A stretch of DNA of 64,000 nucleotides from CAMLJR01 sp964631955 (GTDB taxonomy: Bacteria; Pseudomonadota; Gammaproteobacteria; Pseudomonadales; CAMLJR01): positions 372,001-436,000 of the forward strand of contig CAZWBA010000002.1 of the NCBI GenBank assembly GCA_964631955.1. Direction: 5' to 3'. This document shows positions 8,828 to 18,600 of this stretch, in pieces (position 1 is the first letter of the stretch; every line of letters begins with the position of its first letter). Below the pieces are notes generated by a model. The model was given only the letters and a program-made list of their open reading frames with translations. It was not told where the DNA came from and did not search any database. Made by a program: the position numbers and the translations under genes.

Positions 8828-9658
8828 ATGACGCAACGCTTCAGCTTCGAATTTTTCCCGCCGAAAACGCCACAGGGGCGCGACAATTTAATTGTCACGC
8901 GCCGCGTGCTTAACGATCTCGGCCCCGATTTCTTTTCAGTGACGTATGGCGCGGGCGGTTCGACGCGCGATAACACCAAAGACATCGTGGTCGGGATGCG
9001 GCAGGACGGTATCAGCGTCGCACCGCATTTATCGTTCGGCGGCGATGATGAAGCGAGCATCATCGAATTGCTCACCGAATATAAAACTGCGGGCATCGAT
9101 CGCATCGTCGCTTTGCGCGGCGATATTCCATCGGGTATGGGCGCCCAGCGTCTGGTGTATGCGCGCGAACTCGTCGAAGTGATTCATCGCGAGTTCGGCG
9201 ATTATTTCAATATTGAAGTGGCGGCGTATCCGGAAATTCACCCCGATGCGCGCAGCTATGGCGAAGACATTGCGTTTTTGAAACAAAAACTCGATGCCGG
9301 TGCCAATAGCGCGATCACCCAATATTTCTATAATGCCGATGCGTATTTTTATTTTGTGGAACAGTGCCGCAACGCCAGCATCGAAAAACCGATTTATCCC
9401 GGCATCATGCCGATCACCAATTATCAGAATCTTGCGCGCTTCTCGCGCAACTGCGGTGCGGAAATTCCGCGCTGGATTTCAAAACGCCTCGAGCAATATG
9501 GCGACGATTTGCAGAGTCAAAGCGAATTCGGTATCGAAGTCGTCACGCATTTATGCGAACAGTTATTAGCTGGCGGCGCGCCAGGGCTGCATTTTTACAC
9601 GATGAACCAGGTCGACCCGACGCGAACGATCTGGAACAATCTCAATCTGCGGCATTGA
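8828..9658 (+). CDS. metF: 5,10-methylenetetrahydrofolate reductase
   Basis: This 276-residue flavoprotein reduces methylene-THF to methyl-THF, the methyl donor for methionine synthesis. It begins MTQRFSFEFFPPKT, the family's FEFFPPK motif, followed by VTYGAGGSTR, ALRGD(I)P and GANSAITQYFYN with conserved barrel loops, and ends HFYTMNQ. It is slightly shorter than E. coli MetF (296). No strong ribosome-binding site is seen, but the start fits the family N-terminus. It follows ahcY and completes the local methyl-cycle set. Confidence 0.96.
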   Translation: MTQRFSFEFFPPKTPQGRDNLIVTRRVLNDLGPDFFSVTYGAGGSTRDNTKDIVVGMRQDGISVAPHLSFGGDDEASIIELLTEYKTAGIDRIVALRGDIPSGMGAQRLVYARELVEVIHREFGDYFNIEVAAYPEIHPDARSYGEDIAFLKQKLDAGANSAITQYFYNADAYFYFVEQCRNASIEKPIYPGIMPITNYQNLARFSRNCGAEIPRWISKRLEQYGDDLQSQSEFGIEVVTHLCEQLLAGGAPGLHFYTMNQVDPTRTIWNNLNLRH

Positions 9659-9670
9659 TGATTTTTGCGT

Positions 9671-10405
9671 ATGCGCATCCCGCGAATTTACACACCACAG
9701 CCACTCGCTCCCAGCAGCACGCTGGCGCTCGATGCCGAAGCGGCGCATCACGTCGCGCGCGTATTGCGCATGCAAAGTGGCGACGCTTTGATTTTATTCA
9801 ACGGCGATGGCAACGAATATCCCGCCGCGATTGCGAGTGTCGATAAAAAATCAGTGCAGGTTGTGCTTGAAGCTGCGAATACCTTCGACCGCGAATCGCC
9901 GCTCGCGATTCATCTTGGCATCGCCATATCGAAGGGCGAACGCATGGATTGGGTGATTCAGAAAGCGACGGAGCTAGGCGTTACCGAAATTACGCCACTG
10001 CAAACCGAGCGCGTCGAAGTGCGTTTGAATAGCGAACGCGAGGGGAAAAAATTATCGCATTGGCAGGCGATCGCGATTTCCGCCTGCGAGCAATGTCAGC
10101 GCAATCGCATTCCGGTGATTCATTCGCCGCAATCATTATCGACCTGGTTAGCAGCGATTAACACTGAAGCGAAATTCGTGCTGCATCATCGCAGCGAAGT
10201 AGCGCTCGAATCCTACGCAGAAAAGCCAAAGAGCGTGGCGCTATTGATCGGTCCCGAAGGCGGCCTTAGCGAAGCGGAAATTCTATTGGCGGAGAAAAAG
10301 GATTTCGCGCCGCTGCGGCTCGGTCCGCGCGTGATGCGAACCGAAACCGCGCCAATCGCAGCGCTGGGCATTTTGCAGTTTTTGTGGGGCGATTTGCGCG
10401 CCTAA
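9671..10405 (+). CDS. rsmE: 16S rRNA (uracil1498-N3)-methyltransferase
   Basis: This 244-residue SPOUT-class methyltransferase modifies U1498 of 16S rRNA using SAM. It has an N-terminal PUA-like part (AEAAHHVARVLRMQSGD) and the knot region with LLIGPEGGLSEAEI and LGPRVMRTETA, the RsmE signature. I chose the ATG at 9671; a TTG at 9665 is in frame. It starts 13 bp after metF and may be cotranscribed with it. Gene order gshB-rsmE in E. coli differs; here rsmE sits by metF and converges on a GST-like gene. Confidence 0.94.
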   Translation: MRIPRIYTPQPLAPSSTLALDAEAAHHVARVLRMQSGDALILFNGDGNEYPAAIASVDKKSVQVVLEAANTFDRESPLAIHLGIAISKGERMDWVIQKATELGVTEITPLQTERVEVRLNSEREGKKLSHWQAIAISACEQCQRNRIPVIHSPQSLSTWLAAINTEAKFVLHHRSEVALESYAEKPKSVALLIGPEGGLSEAEILLAEKKDFAPLRLGPRVMRTETAPIAALGILQFLWGDLRA

Positions 10406-11062
10406 TTACTTATTGCGCGGGCACAAACCATCGAGCACAGCACGCTCCTGTTCGATACGCGTCACATACAACGGGTGCGCAAACATACGCTGCAAATAAG
10501 TCGCGAGCCTCGGCCAATTGCGCGCATCCACTTCATGACCTGCGTATTTCGCATTCAAAAACATACCGGGCAAACTCAAGTCGGCAATCGTTAAATCGCC
10601 CGCTAAAAATCCCGTGCCCGGTATTTGTGACTCCAGGTAATCCTGGGTAGCGGGTAAGGCTTTCAAGCTTTTGGCGATGAGCGCTTCGTCGGGTTTGCGT
10701 CTATGCAAAACCGGCGCGACCAAACGTTCGAAAAACAATCCCGGGCCGAGCAGCGGTTGCAGGTGCGAATCCGCATATTCTTCGAACCATAAGGCTTTTG
10801 CGCGCTCGACCGGCGTTTTTGGATACAGCGCGTGTTGCGGATATTTATGTTCGAGGTAATCGCAAATCACCGACGAATCCGCCAGCGTAATGTATTCATC
10901 TTTAAAGGCAGGAACTTTGCGCAGCGGATTGAGTTTTACGTAATCGGCCGGCGTGCGGAACGGCAATATATTTTCCTGCTGATACGCGACCTGTTTGTGC
11001 TCCAGCACCATTAACACCTTGCGCACAAATGGCGACAACGCCGCACCATAAACAATATTCAC
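10406..11062 (-). CDS. glutathione S-transferase family protein
   Basis: The 218 residues have an N-terminal thioredoxin-like GST domain (SPFVRKVLMVLEHK, then NPLRKVPAF and DSSVICDYLEHKYP with the glutathione-contacting ADSS). An all-helical C-terminal domain follows (GDLTIADLSL, an N-capping-like motif). The substrate is unknown. It starts with GTG (11062) after GGGAGAG. Its stop abuts the rsmE stop on the other strand with no gap. It lies downstream of chpC on the same strand but 92 bp away, so linkage to the Chp operon is uncertain. Confidence 0.9.
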   Translation of the reverse strand: MNIVYGAALSPFVRKVLMVLEHKQVAYQQENILPFRTPADYVKLNPLRKVPAFKDEYITLADSSVICDYLEHKYPQHALYPKTPVERAKALWFEEYADSHLQPLLGPGLFFERLVAPVLHRRKPDEALIAKSLKALPATQDYLESQIPGTGFLAGDLTIADLSLPGMFLNAKYAGHEVDARNWPRLATYLQRMFAHPLYVTRIEQERAVLDGLCPRNK

Positions 11063-11154
11063 CGTGCTCTCCCTACGAATGTGAAAATTATTCGGTCGCG
11101 ATGACGACCCACGCTACAAAATTATTTCGTGCGACAAGGCAATGAGGGCATTGG

Positions 11155-11637
11155 TTACAGCAGCGTCAGTACCTGCTGTTGAATGTAGGCAACATTGGGA
11201 ATGCTCGCGCGCTCGCCGTTGACGAGCACGCGGCCGATTTCGGCCGGGCCGATGATGGCGTCTTCATCGCTGGCGATTTCATCGGGCAGCAAACGCATCA
11301 GGCGCGGCAGACCTTCGGTGACGATGCCGCAGAACGGCAGGGTGGGATCGCCGATGACATTGTTCAGAATCGCGATGCGGCGATTGTGCGCGCGGGTGAC
11401 GAAGGGTTCGTCATTGATCGCCTCGAACGATATCAGTGGCACGAGGGTATTGCGCCAGCTGAAACTGCCGAGATACCAGGTCGGCATATCGTCTTCGATG
11501 GCGGGTTCGACGAAGGGAATGATTTCGGCAACGGTGACGTTGGGCAGCACAAGCTGTTTGCCGCCAACGGGGATGAGCAGCGTTGCGATCTGCGTCACCG
11601 CGGGCTGCGTCTGCAAACTGTTCACCATGCCATTCAC
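11155..11637 (-). CDS. chpC: CheW-like adaptor of the Pil-Chp system
   Basis: This CheW-domain protein of about 160 residues probably couples receptor and ChpA kinase or modulates the twitching chemosensory array. The segments ATLLIPVGGKQLVLPN, VTVAEIIPF and GSFSWRNTLVPLISFE are typical CheW strands. The start is taken at GTG 11637, 7 nt after GGAGG; ATG 11628 is an alternative, and the longest ORF (to 11697) adds an unlikely arginine-rich tail. It is the last gene of the pil-chp cluster, downstream of chpB as in P. aeruginosa. Confidence 0.87.
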   Translation of the reverse strand: MNGMVNSLQTQPAVTQIATLLIPVGGKQLVLPNVTVAEIIPFVEPAIEDDMPTWYLGSFSWRNTLVPLISFEAINDEPFVTRAHNRRIAILNNVIGDPTLPFCGIVTEGLPRLMRLLPDEIASDEDAIIGPAEIGRVLVNGERASIPNVAYIQQQVLTLL

Positions 11638-11746
11638 CACCTTTCCTCCACCGCCTGGTTTTACGTACGGCGTATACGCGCGCTTTTCACGGCGCATCCA
11701 TAGTATTCAAGCCGAGCTGTCTGAGCCTATTGCCAATTCTCTGAGC

Positions 11747-12688
11747 CTATTGACTGTAGCGACTGTTCATCGCTTGCGCCAGTTGCGCCGGCGTTCCCTC
11801 CAGGCTGACACAGCCCGTCGCCAGCGCGGCATTGGGCATATCGGGACTCACGCAGGATTCAGGCGACTGCACCCAGATCTCGCCGCCATTCGCCTGCATC
11901 ACGCGGCAACCGAGCGCGCCGTCGTCGCACAAGCCGCTGAAGACGATCACGCCGCAATGCTGCTGATAAAGCCGCGCGATGCTGCCGACGACCTGATCGA
12001 TCGCGGGCTGATAACGCCCTTCCCACGGGTAGCGCGTTTCCAATACCCGATGAAACGGCAGCATGCGCACCTGCTGATCGGCGGGCACCACGAGCAGACC
12101 GCCCTTGCACAGATACTGTTCGCCGCGACATAACGTACTCGGGTAATGGCTGTGTCGCTCCAGCGCATTTTTCAGAATGCGGTCGAAACCCTGTTCGATG
12201 TGTTGCGCGTACACCATCGCGATCGGCAAACCCGGGCGCAACGCCGCGAGAAACTCGCTCACCGCTTCGGGTCCACCGGTCGAAGCCGCCAGCACCCACA
12301 CATCGAGCGGCGCTTCGATGTCCGCGTAGGAAGGCGCCGCGACCGAAGCCGCCAGTTCCTCCAGTTTATCGAGCACGCGACGGCGCCAGTCGGCCAGCGC
12401 ATCGGGACTGCTCGGTGGGCATTCGTCGTTGACCAGAAACGGCGTGCTGGAATGCTGCACGATGAGCGCGACGAGCTGATCGACATTGGGGTCGCTCGAA
12501 TCGAGCAGCCACGCATCGGGCTGATTGGTGTCGTCCTGCAGACATTGCGACAGCGCGTCGGGATCGATGCAGCGCGCGCCGTAACCCGATTCGAGCAATA
12601 ATTTTTTCAGCACATGGCGATTCAGATCGGCACCGGCGACGATGCCGATCTGGGGACCGAATAGCTGCGTGCTCATGGCAATTGCCAT
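11747..12688 (-). CDS. chpB: CheB-type methylesterase of the Pil-Chp system
   Basis: The C-terminal half of this 313-residue protein is a CheB methylesterase domain with all three catalytic landmarks: Ser in LAASTGGPEAV, His in YAQHIEQGF and Asp in FSGLCDDGALG. The N-terminal half has a receiver-like length but no clear phospho-acceptor motif (GIVAGADLNRHVLKKLLLE, then AWLLDSSDPNVD). It would remove methyl groups from PilJ, opposing PilK. Its start lies 7 bp after the chpA stop. Confidence 0.9.
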   Translation of the reverse strand: MAIAMSTQLFGPQIGIVAGADLNRHVLKKLLLESGYGARCIDPDALSQCLQDDTNQPDAWLLDSSDPNVDQLVALIVQHSSTPFLVNDECPPSSPDALADWRRRVLDKLEELAASVAAPSYADIEAPLDVWVLAASTGGPEAVSEFLAALRPGLPIAMVYAQHIEQGFDRILKNALERHSHYPSTLCRGEQYLCKGGLLVVPADQQVRMLPFHRVLETRYPWEGRYQPAIDQVVGSIARLYQQHCGVIVFSGLCDDGALGCRVMQANGGEIWVQSPESCVSPDMPNAALATGCVSLEGTPAQLAQAMNSRYSQ

Positions 12689-12695
12689 CGACCTC

Positions 12696-15600
12696 TCATA
12701 CCTGCGCCGTCTGCCCCGTCAGCTCCTGAATCGTTTCGAGCAGAATCATTTCCTGATACGGCTTGCCGAGATAGCGGTTCACACCGAGCGAGAACGCGCG
12801 CTCGCGGTGTTTATCGCCAGTACGCGATGTGATCATGATGATCGGGATATCCTGCAGGCGACTGGTGTGGCGCACGCGGCTCGCGACTTCGAATCCGTCC
12901 ATGCGCGGCATTTCGATATCGAGCAGCATCACATCCGGAATCTGCTCGACCTCCTGCAGAATATTGATCGCATCGACACCGTCTTTCGCGGTGATCACTT
13001 CCATGCCCTGACGTTCGAGGAAGCGCGAAGTCACCTTGCGCACCGTTACCGAATCGTCCACCACCATCACCAGCAGCGGACGCGTGCGTTCGTGCGTGGC
13101 CTCTTCGTGCTGGAGTGCGAGATCGCGATGCAGATGCATCGCATCGGCGCGAATCATCGCGAGCAGATCGAGAATCACCACGACAGAACCATCGCCGAGC
13201 ACGGTTGCACCCGACAGACCCTGCACGAGACCGAACTGCGGGCCGAGCGTTTTCACCACGATTTCGCGCGAACCCATGAGGCCGTCGACCTGCACCGCCA
13301 CCGCATGATCCGAACCGCGCACGAGCAATACCGGCAGCGGCATCGTCACGCCTTCGAGTTTCGGTTTATCGCCGGTGCGCAGCAGGGCGCCCATGTAGCG
13401 CATCACGTACGGCTGACCCGCGTATTCGAACATCGGCGCATCGGGCTGGTAATACGCTTCGAGTTCGAACGGGCTCACGCGCACGATACCTTCGATCGAA
13501 TTGAGCGGAATCGCGTAAATATCGCCGCCGATATTCACCATCAGCGCGCGGTTGACCGATACCGTGAATGGCAGGCGAATCGTGAAGCGCGACCCCTTGC
13601 CCCACGCCGAATCGATATCGAGCGAGCCGCCGAGCTGTTTGATTTCGCTGTAGACGACGTCCATGCCGACGCCGCGACCCGAAATTTGCGTGACCTGTTT
13701 TGCGGTCGAAAAACCCGACTGCACAATGAACTGCATGATTTCGTGATCGGACAGATTCGCGCTCGGCTCCATCAGGCCGCGATCGATCGCTTTCGCGCGC
13801 ACGGCCTGCAGATCGACACCGCGACCGTCGTCGCTCAGACGCAAAACGATCTCGCTGCCTTCGCGGCTCAGGCTCAACACCACGGTGCCCTGTGGAGGTT
13901 TGCCGGCGGCGATGCGATCGTTGACCGATTCGATGCCGTGGTCGATCGCGTTGCGCAGCATATGTTCGAGCGGCGCGACCACGCGTTCGAGTACGGTTCT
14001 GTCCAGCTCGCCTTCGGCGTTGTCGACGTAGAAATCGACCTGCTTGTCGAGTTCGCCTGCAACCTGTCTAACAATACGACGCAGGCGCGGCACCATGCGC
14101 GCGAACTGCACCATGCGCGAACGCATGAGGCCTTCCTGCAATTCGGTGTTGATGCGCGACTGCTGCACGAGCAGCGTTTCCATATCGCGCGATTTTTCCG
14201 CGAGCGTGTTCTTGATGTCGACCAGGTCGGAAGCCGATTCGAGCAGCGAGCGCGACAACTGTTGCAGCAGCGAATAGCGGTCGAATTCGAGCGGATCGAA
14301 ATCTTCGAGACCTTCGCCCAATTGCTCCTGACGGAACAGCATCTGCGCTTCGGTTTCGATATCGAGACGACGCACCTGATCGTGCAAGCGGTCGACCGTC
14401 ACCTGCATTTCGTCGAGCGAGTGGACGAATTCGTTGACCTGTTCTTCCGAACGCGAACGCGCGATCGAAGTTTCACCAGCGAGGTTGACCAGCTGTTCGA
14501 GCAATTGCGCGGAGATTTTCACCACTTCCTGCGGACCGCGACGCACCTGCGCGCCGACGCCTTCCTGCTCGGGCAGCCTCTCCGTTTCTCGTAAAGACGC
14601 GGCTTCGTGCCCTTTTATTTCACGGGGAACCGGCGGCTGGAATGGTGCAGGTTCCGGCCGAGTGAACGGAATGACATTAGCTTCGCGCGCACTGCTGTCT
14701 TCGCGCGTGACATTTCCTTCGCGCACCTCTGTTTCAGGCGAAGAGAGCTCTTTCGCTTCGATCGGCTCTGCGATGTCCGCCGAAACTTCGTCGCCCTCGG
14801 CTTCAATTTCTTCCGCCAACTCTGCGGCAATTTCCAGTTCAGCAGCTTCGACGTGCTCAGCAGGCGCAACCGATTCCGATGTGTCGATTGTCGTCAGCGC
14901 GCGATCGGCCGCGTGGCCGCCTTTCTTCACCGCTTCGACCAGATGCGTGAGCTGATCCTGATACGCCTGCACTTCGTTGAGGAATGGATCATCGATCGCG
15001 CGGCCCTGCTGCTGCGCGTTGATCAGCATCGTTTCGAAGTTGTGACTCAGATTGCCGAGATTTTTCAGGCCCGCGAGCCGCGCGCCGCCCTTGAGCGTGT
15101 GCAGCAAACGTTGCAGATCGTCGAGATAGAAACCGTTGTCGCGATCGTCGGTCCAGTTGTGAATCGATTCATCGATACCTTCGAGCAGATCGCCCGCTTC
15201 TTCGAGGAAAATTTCGAGAATTTCGGCGTCGATTTCTTCATCTTCGTCGCTCTGCATATCGGCAGAGGCTGCATACGCCGACAGGTCTGGCGCGTCGTAA
15301 CGCGGAGTTTCCGGCGCGGCAAATGCTGCGATCGATTCGGCGGGAATTTCCGCAGCCTGCGCTGCTTCTTCCGGTGTCTGCGGCACGACGAAATACTGTT
15401 CGTTCAGCGCCGCCAAATCGTCGTCTTCGATCGCATCTTCACGCTCGGATGAATACACCTGTTCGTCGGCGAACGGCGTTTCCTCCACCTCGTCCGGCGC
15501 TGCGATGTCCTCTTCCATCGACGCGGCTTCTTCCATTAACGCGGATTCGTCGAAAACGGATTCGTCTTCAGCGTTCGTTTCGACAATGTTCGTGTGGACG

Positions 15601-18600
15601 ATGCTCGTATGGACAATGTCAGACGCAACAGACTCGGCATCGAGACCGTTTTCAAGATTCGAAACCTCTTCCGCAAATTCTGCAAATGCGGCGAGGCCCT
15701 CTTCTTCCGAAACGGCTGCGCCGGTTTCAATAATTTCCGCAGCAGCAGCGCCGCTGCTGTCACCCGTCCATTCATCGACACGTTCGCCAGCAAGCTGATC
15801 GACTGCCGCAATAAGGGTTTCGGTTTCTACGGTTTCATCGACCGTTACCAGGATTTCATCGACCTCGGCCGGTGTATCGATTTCGACAATATCTTCGAGC
15901 ACTGGAATATCGAGCGTGGATTCGAGTTCGCCGCTGGCGAGATCCTCCTGGCTCGCTTCGAAGGTATCGCTGCCGAAATCGAATTCCTGCAGTTCGCCGA
16001 TCAATTCATTTTCCGGTTGCGGCTGCTGATTCGCCGCGAGCCGATCGAGCATGTCGATCAGCGAATCGGCCGCACGGCTCGCGATATCGAAGAAACGATC
16101 GTCGACATATTGATCCGCGCCTTGGCGCAGCAGGGTTTGCAACGACTGCGCAAGATCGGTGACCGAGGTGAGATTCAGCACTTCCGCGCTATCGGCAACC
16201 TGGCTGATGGTCGCGGCAAGCGTGTGCTGGCGTTCATCGTCGAGACGCTGCTGACGCCACAATTTGATATCGTCGCTAACGGCGGAGATAAGTTCGATCG
16301 CATCGGCGAGGAAATGATTGAGCGCGGCCGGTGCAATCGCGTCGCTGCCGGCGTCACTTTCATCTTCGATATGCGCGAGATTGGCGTGATACAGCGCCTC
16401 GACCCATTCGATAAATTCTTCGGTGCCCGCGAGCATGCGCTGCGGATCGCTGTCGAGTTGCGCGAGACCTGCGCGGCACAGCTGTGTGCATTGTCGCAGC
16501 GCCGCGATGATGTCGCTGCCCGCTTTAATCTGCGCTGCGCGCATTTCCTTGATCAGATGTTCGAGCGGCGTAACGATTTGCGCGATGGGGCCGACATCGG
16601 CCATGTGTGCGCTGCCCTTGAGCGTGTGCAGGGCGCGCTGCAGATCATCTTCCAGCTCCGCGGGACCTGCGAGCTGTTGCGCGCGCACGATGAAGCTTTC
16701 GACCGCTTCGATATGCGTGACGGCTTCGCTTGCGAAAATATCGAGCAGCGCATCGTTTTCGTCGGCTTCGCTCAGCGTGCGCGGTCTGTTCGCTTCAGCC
16801 TCGAATGTCCGGGCAACCGGCAGCTCGACCGCCTGCGTTTCCACGTCGAGCGTCGGCACTTCGATGACATCGATGGCATTTTCGAGCGCCGGCTCAACGG
16901 CGGCCGTCAGCGATGGCAATACCGGCGCCTGTTCTTTCGAGAGCGCCAGTGCGCGGTCCATGATGATCTGTACGACCGGCAGCGACAGCGCCTTGCGATG
17001 CTTGAATGCATCGACCATCGGCGCGACGACTTCGACCGCTGCGCACAGCGTTTCGACGCGCGGCGTATCGATATGCACGCTGCCGTCGATGACGCGGTTG
17101 AGCATATTTTCGATCGACCACGCGAGCTCGCCGATATCGACCGCGCCGACCATGCGGCCGCTGCCCTTGAGCGTGTGGAATGCGCGGCGGATGACCGTCA
17201 GCGATTCCGCATCGCTGGGCGAATCTTTCCACTGCGGTAAATATTCGTTGATGGTGTCGAGCACTTCGCCCGCTTCTTCGATAAAGATTTCGATGATTTC
17301 CGCATCTTCATCGCTGTCATCGTCGGCGCTTTCAGTAGCGGAAGCTTCGATAGGTTCTTCTGTCTCTTCGCGCGCGGTAATTTCTTCGGCGGCTATTTCT
17401 TCGTCCGTTATTTCATGAGCAGCGATCGGCGCAATTTCGCTGGCGACGACGGGAGAAAGTTCTTCGGCAACCCATGCTTCAGCCGTTTCTTCTTCAACCG
17501 GTGATGCCGCCTCTTCGATAGATCCTGCGTGCGATTCGTGCGTTGCGGCGTCCGGGATGACGTCGTGCGCATCGGTTTCGGCATCGAGCACTGCGTCGAC
17601 ATCGACATTGTCGTGAAAACGTTTTTCGTCCGCCGCCGAACCCGGACGCTGAAATGGAATCACCTGCGCGCTCACCGGCGGCGGCGCAATCGTCGTGCTC
17701 GGCGTATTGATCAGCGTCGTCACGCTTTGTTCGGCGACGGTGAGAATGCTTTCGCATTCGGCGTCGGCATCATCGCTCAGGCGTTCGAGATAGTAATCGA
17801 CCGACGCGATGGCATCGGCGAGTGTATCGAGCAATTGCCACGCGGGAATCTTGCGGTCTTCAAGCAGATCCTTGCGCACATAATTTTCGCACGCGCCAAG
17901 TACCGCGGCGGCACGATGCAAACCGGCCAGCGCAAAACTGCCGCGCACATTCGCGAGCAATTCGGGCACTTCTTCGAGGCATTGATGACGCCACTGCGTC
18001 GCCACGAATTCGATGATCGCTTCTTTCGCCTGCTCGAGACTGTTGCGCGATTCGAGCATGATCGCATCGAAGGCTTTATCGAGTTGTTCCTGCGCCTCTT
18101 CGCTGTCGTTGAACAGGGGACGCGGCGCCTGCGGACGTTTTTCGAATTCGAATTCTTCGGCCAGTTGCCGCAGCGCGCGCGCGGTGTCATCCCGGAAACG
18201 CGGATCGACTTTATTGCTGATCAACTGCTGCACGAGCGTGCGCAGCGCATTTTGTGCGTTGTTCATGCCGAGCAACGCGGTGGTGTCCTGCGCGCGTTTG
18301 GCATCGGCGAGCAAGGCGCCGCCACTCACGCCCTGTGCTATGCGATCGGCGATCGACGCAAGTTGTTGCGCGAGCGCGGCCTTGATCGATTGCGCGGCTT
18401 CGCCACCGGCGTCCTCGGTGAATTGCGCGGCATCGGGCAGCGCATGGCCGAGGTTGTACTGCTGCTTGATTTCGTTGATGTAACGCGAATTCGCTTCGCT
18501 CGCGGCGATGTAATACAGCAGGTTTTTCAGCAGTGTCGCCGGCGCTTCGGCAGTGAGCGCAGCAGTACCCTGCTCGGTCAGCAATTTCAATTGCCCGTCG

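Noticed and set aside
12642..17240. Very long open frames on the plus strand (650, 281 and 548 codons) opposite chpA
   Set aside because: They mirror the codon bias of chpA on the other strand, have Arg/Phe/His-rich nonsense composition, no ribosome-binding sites and no motifs.
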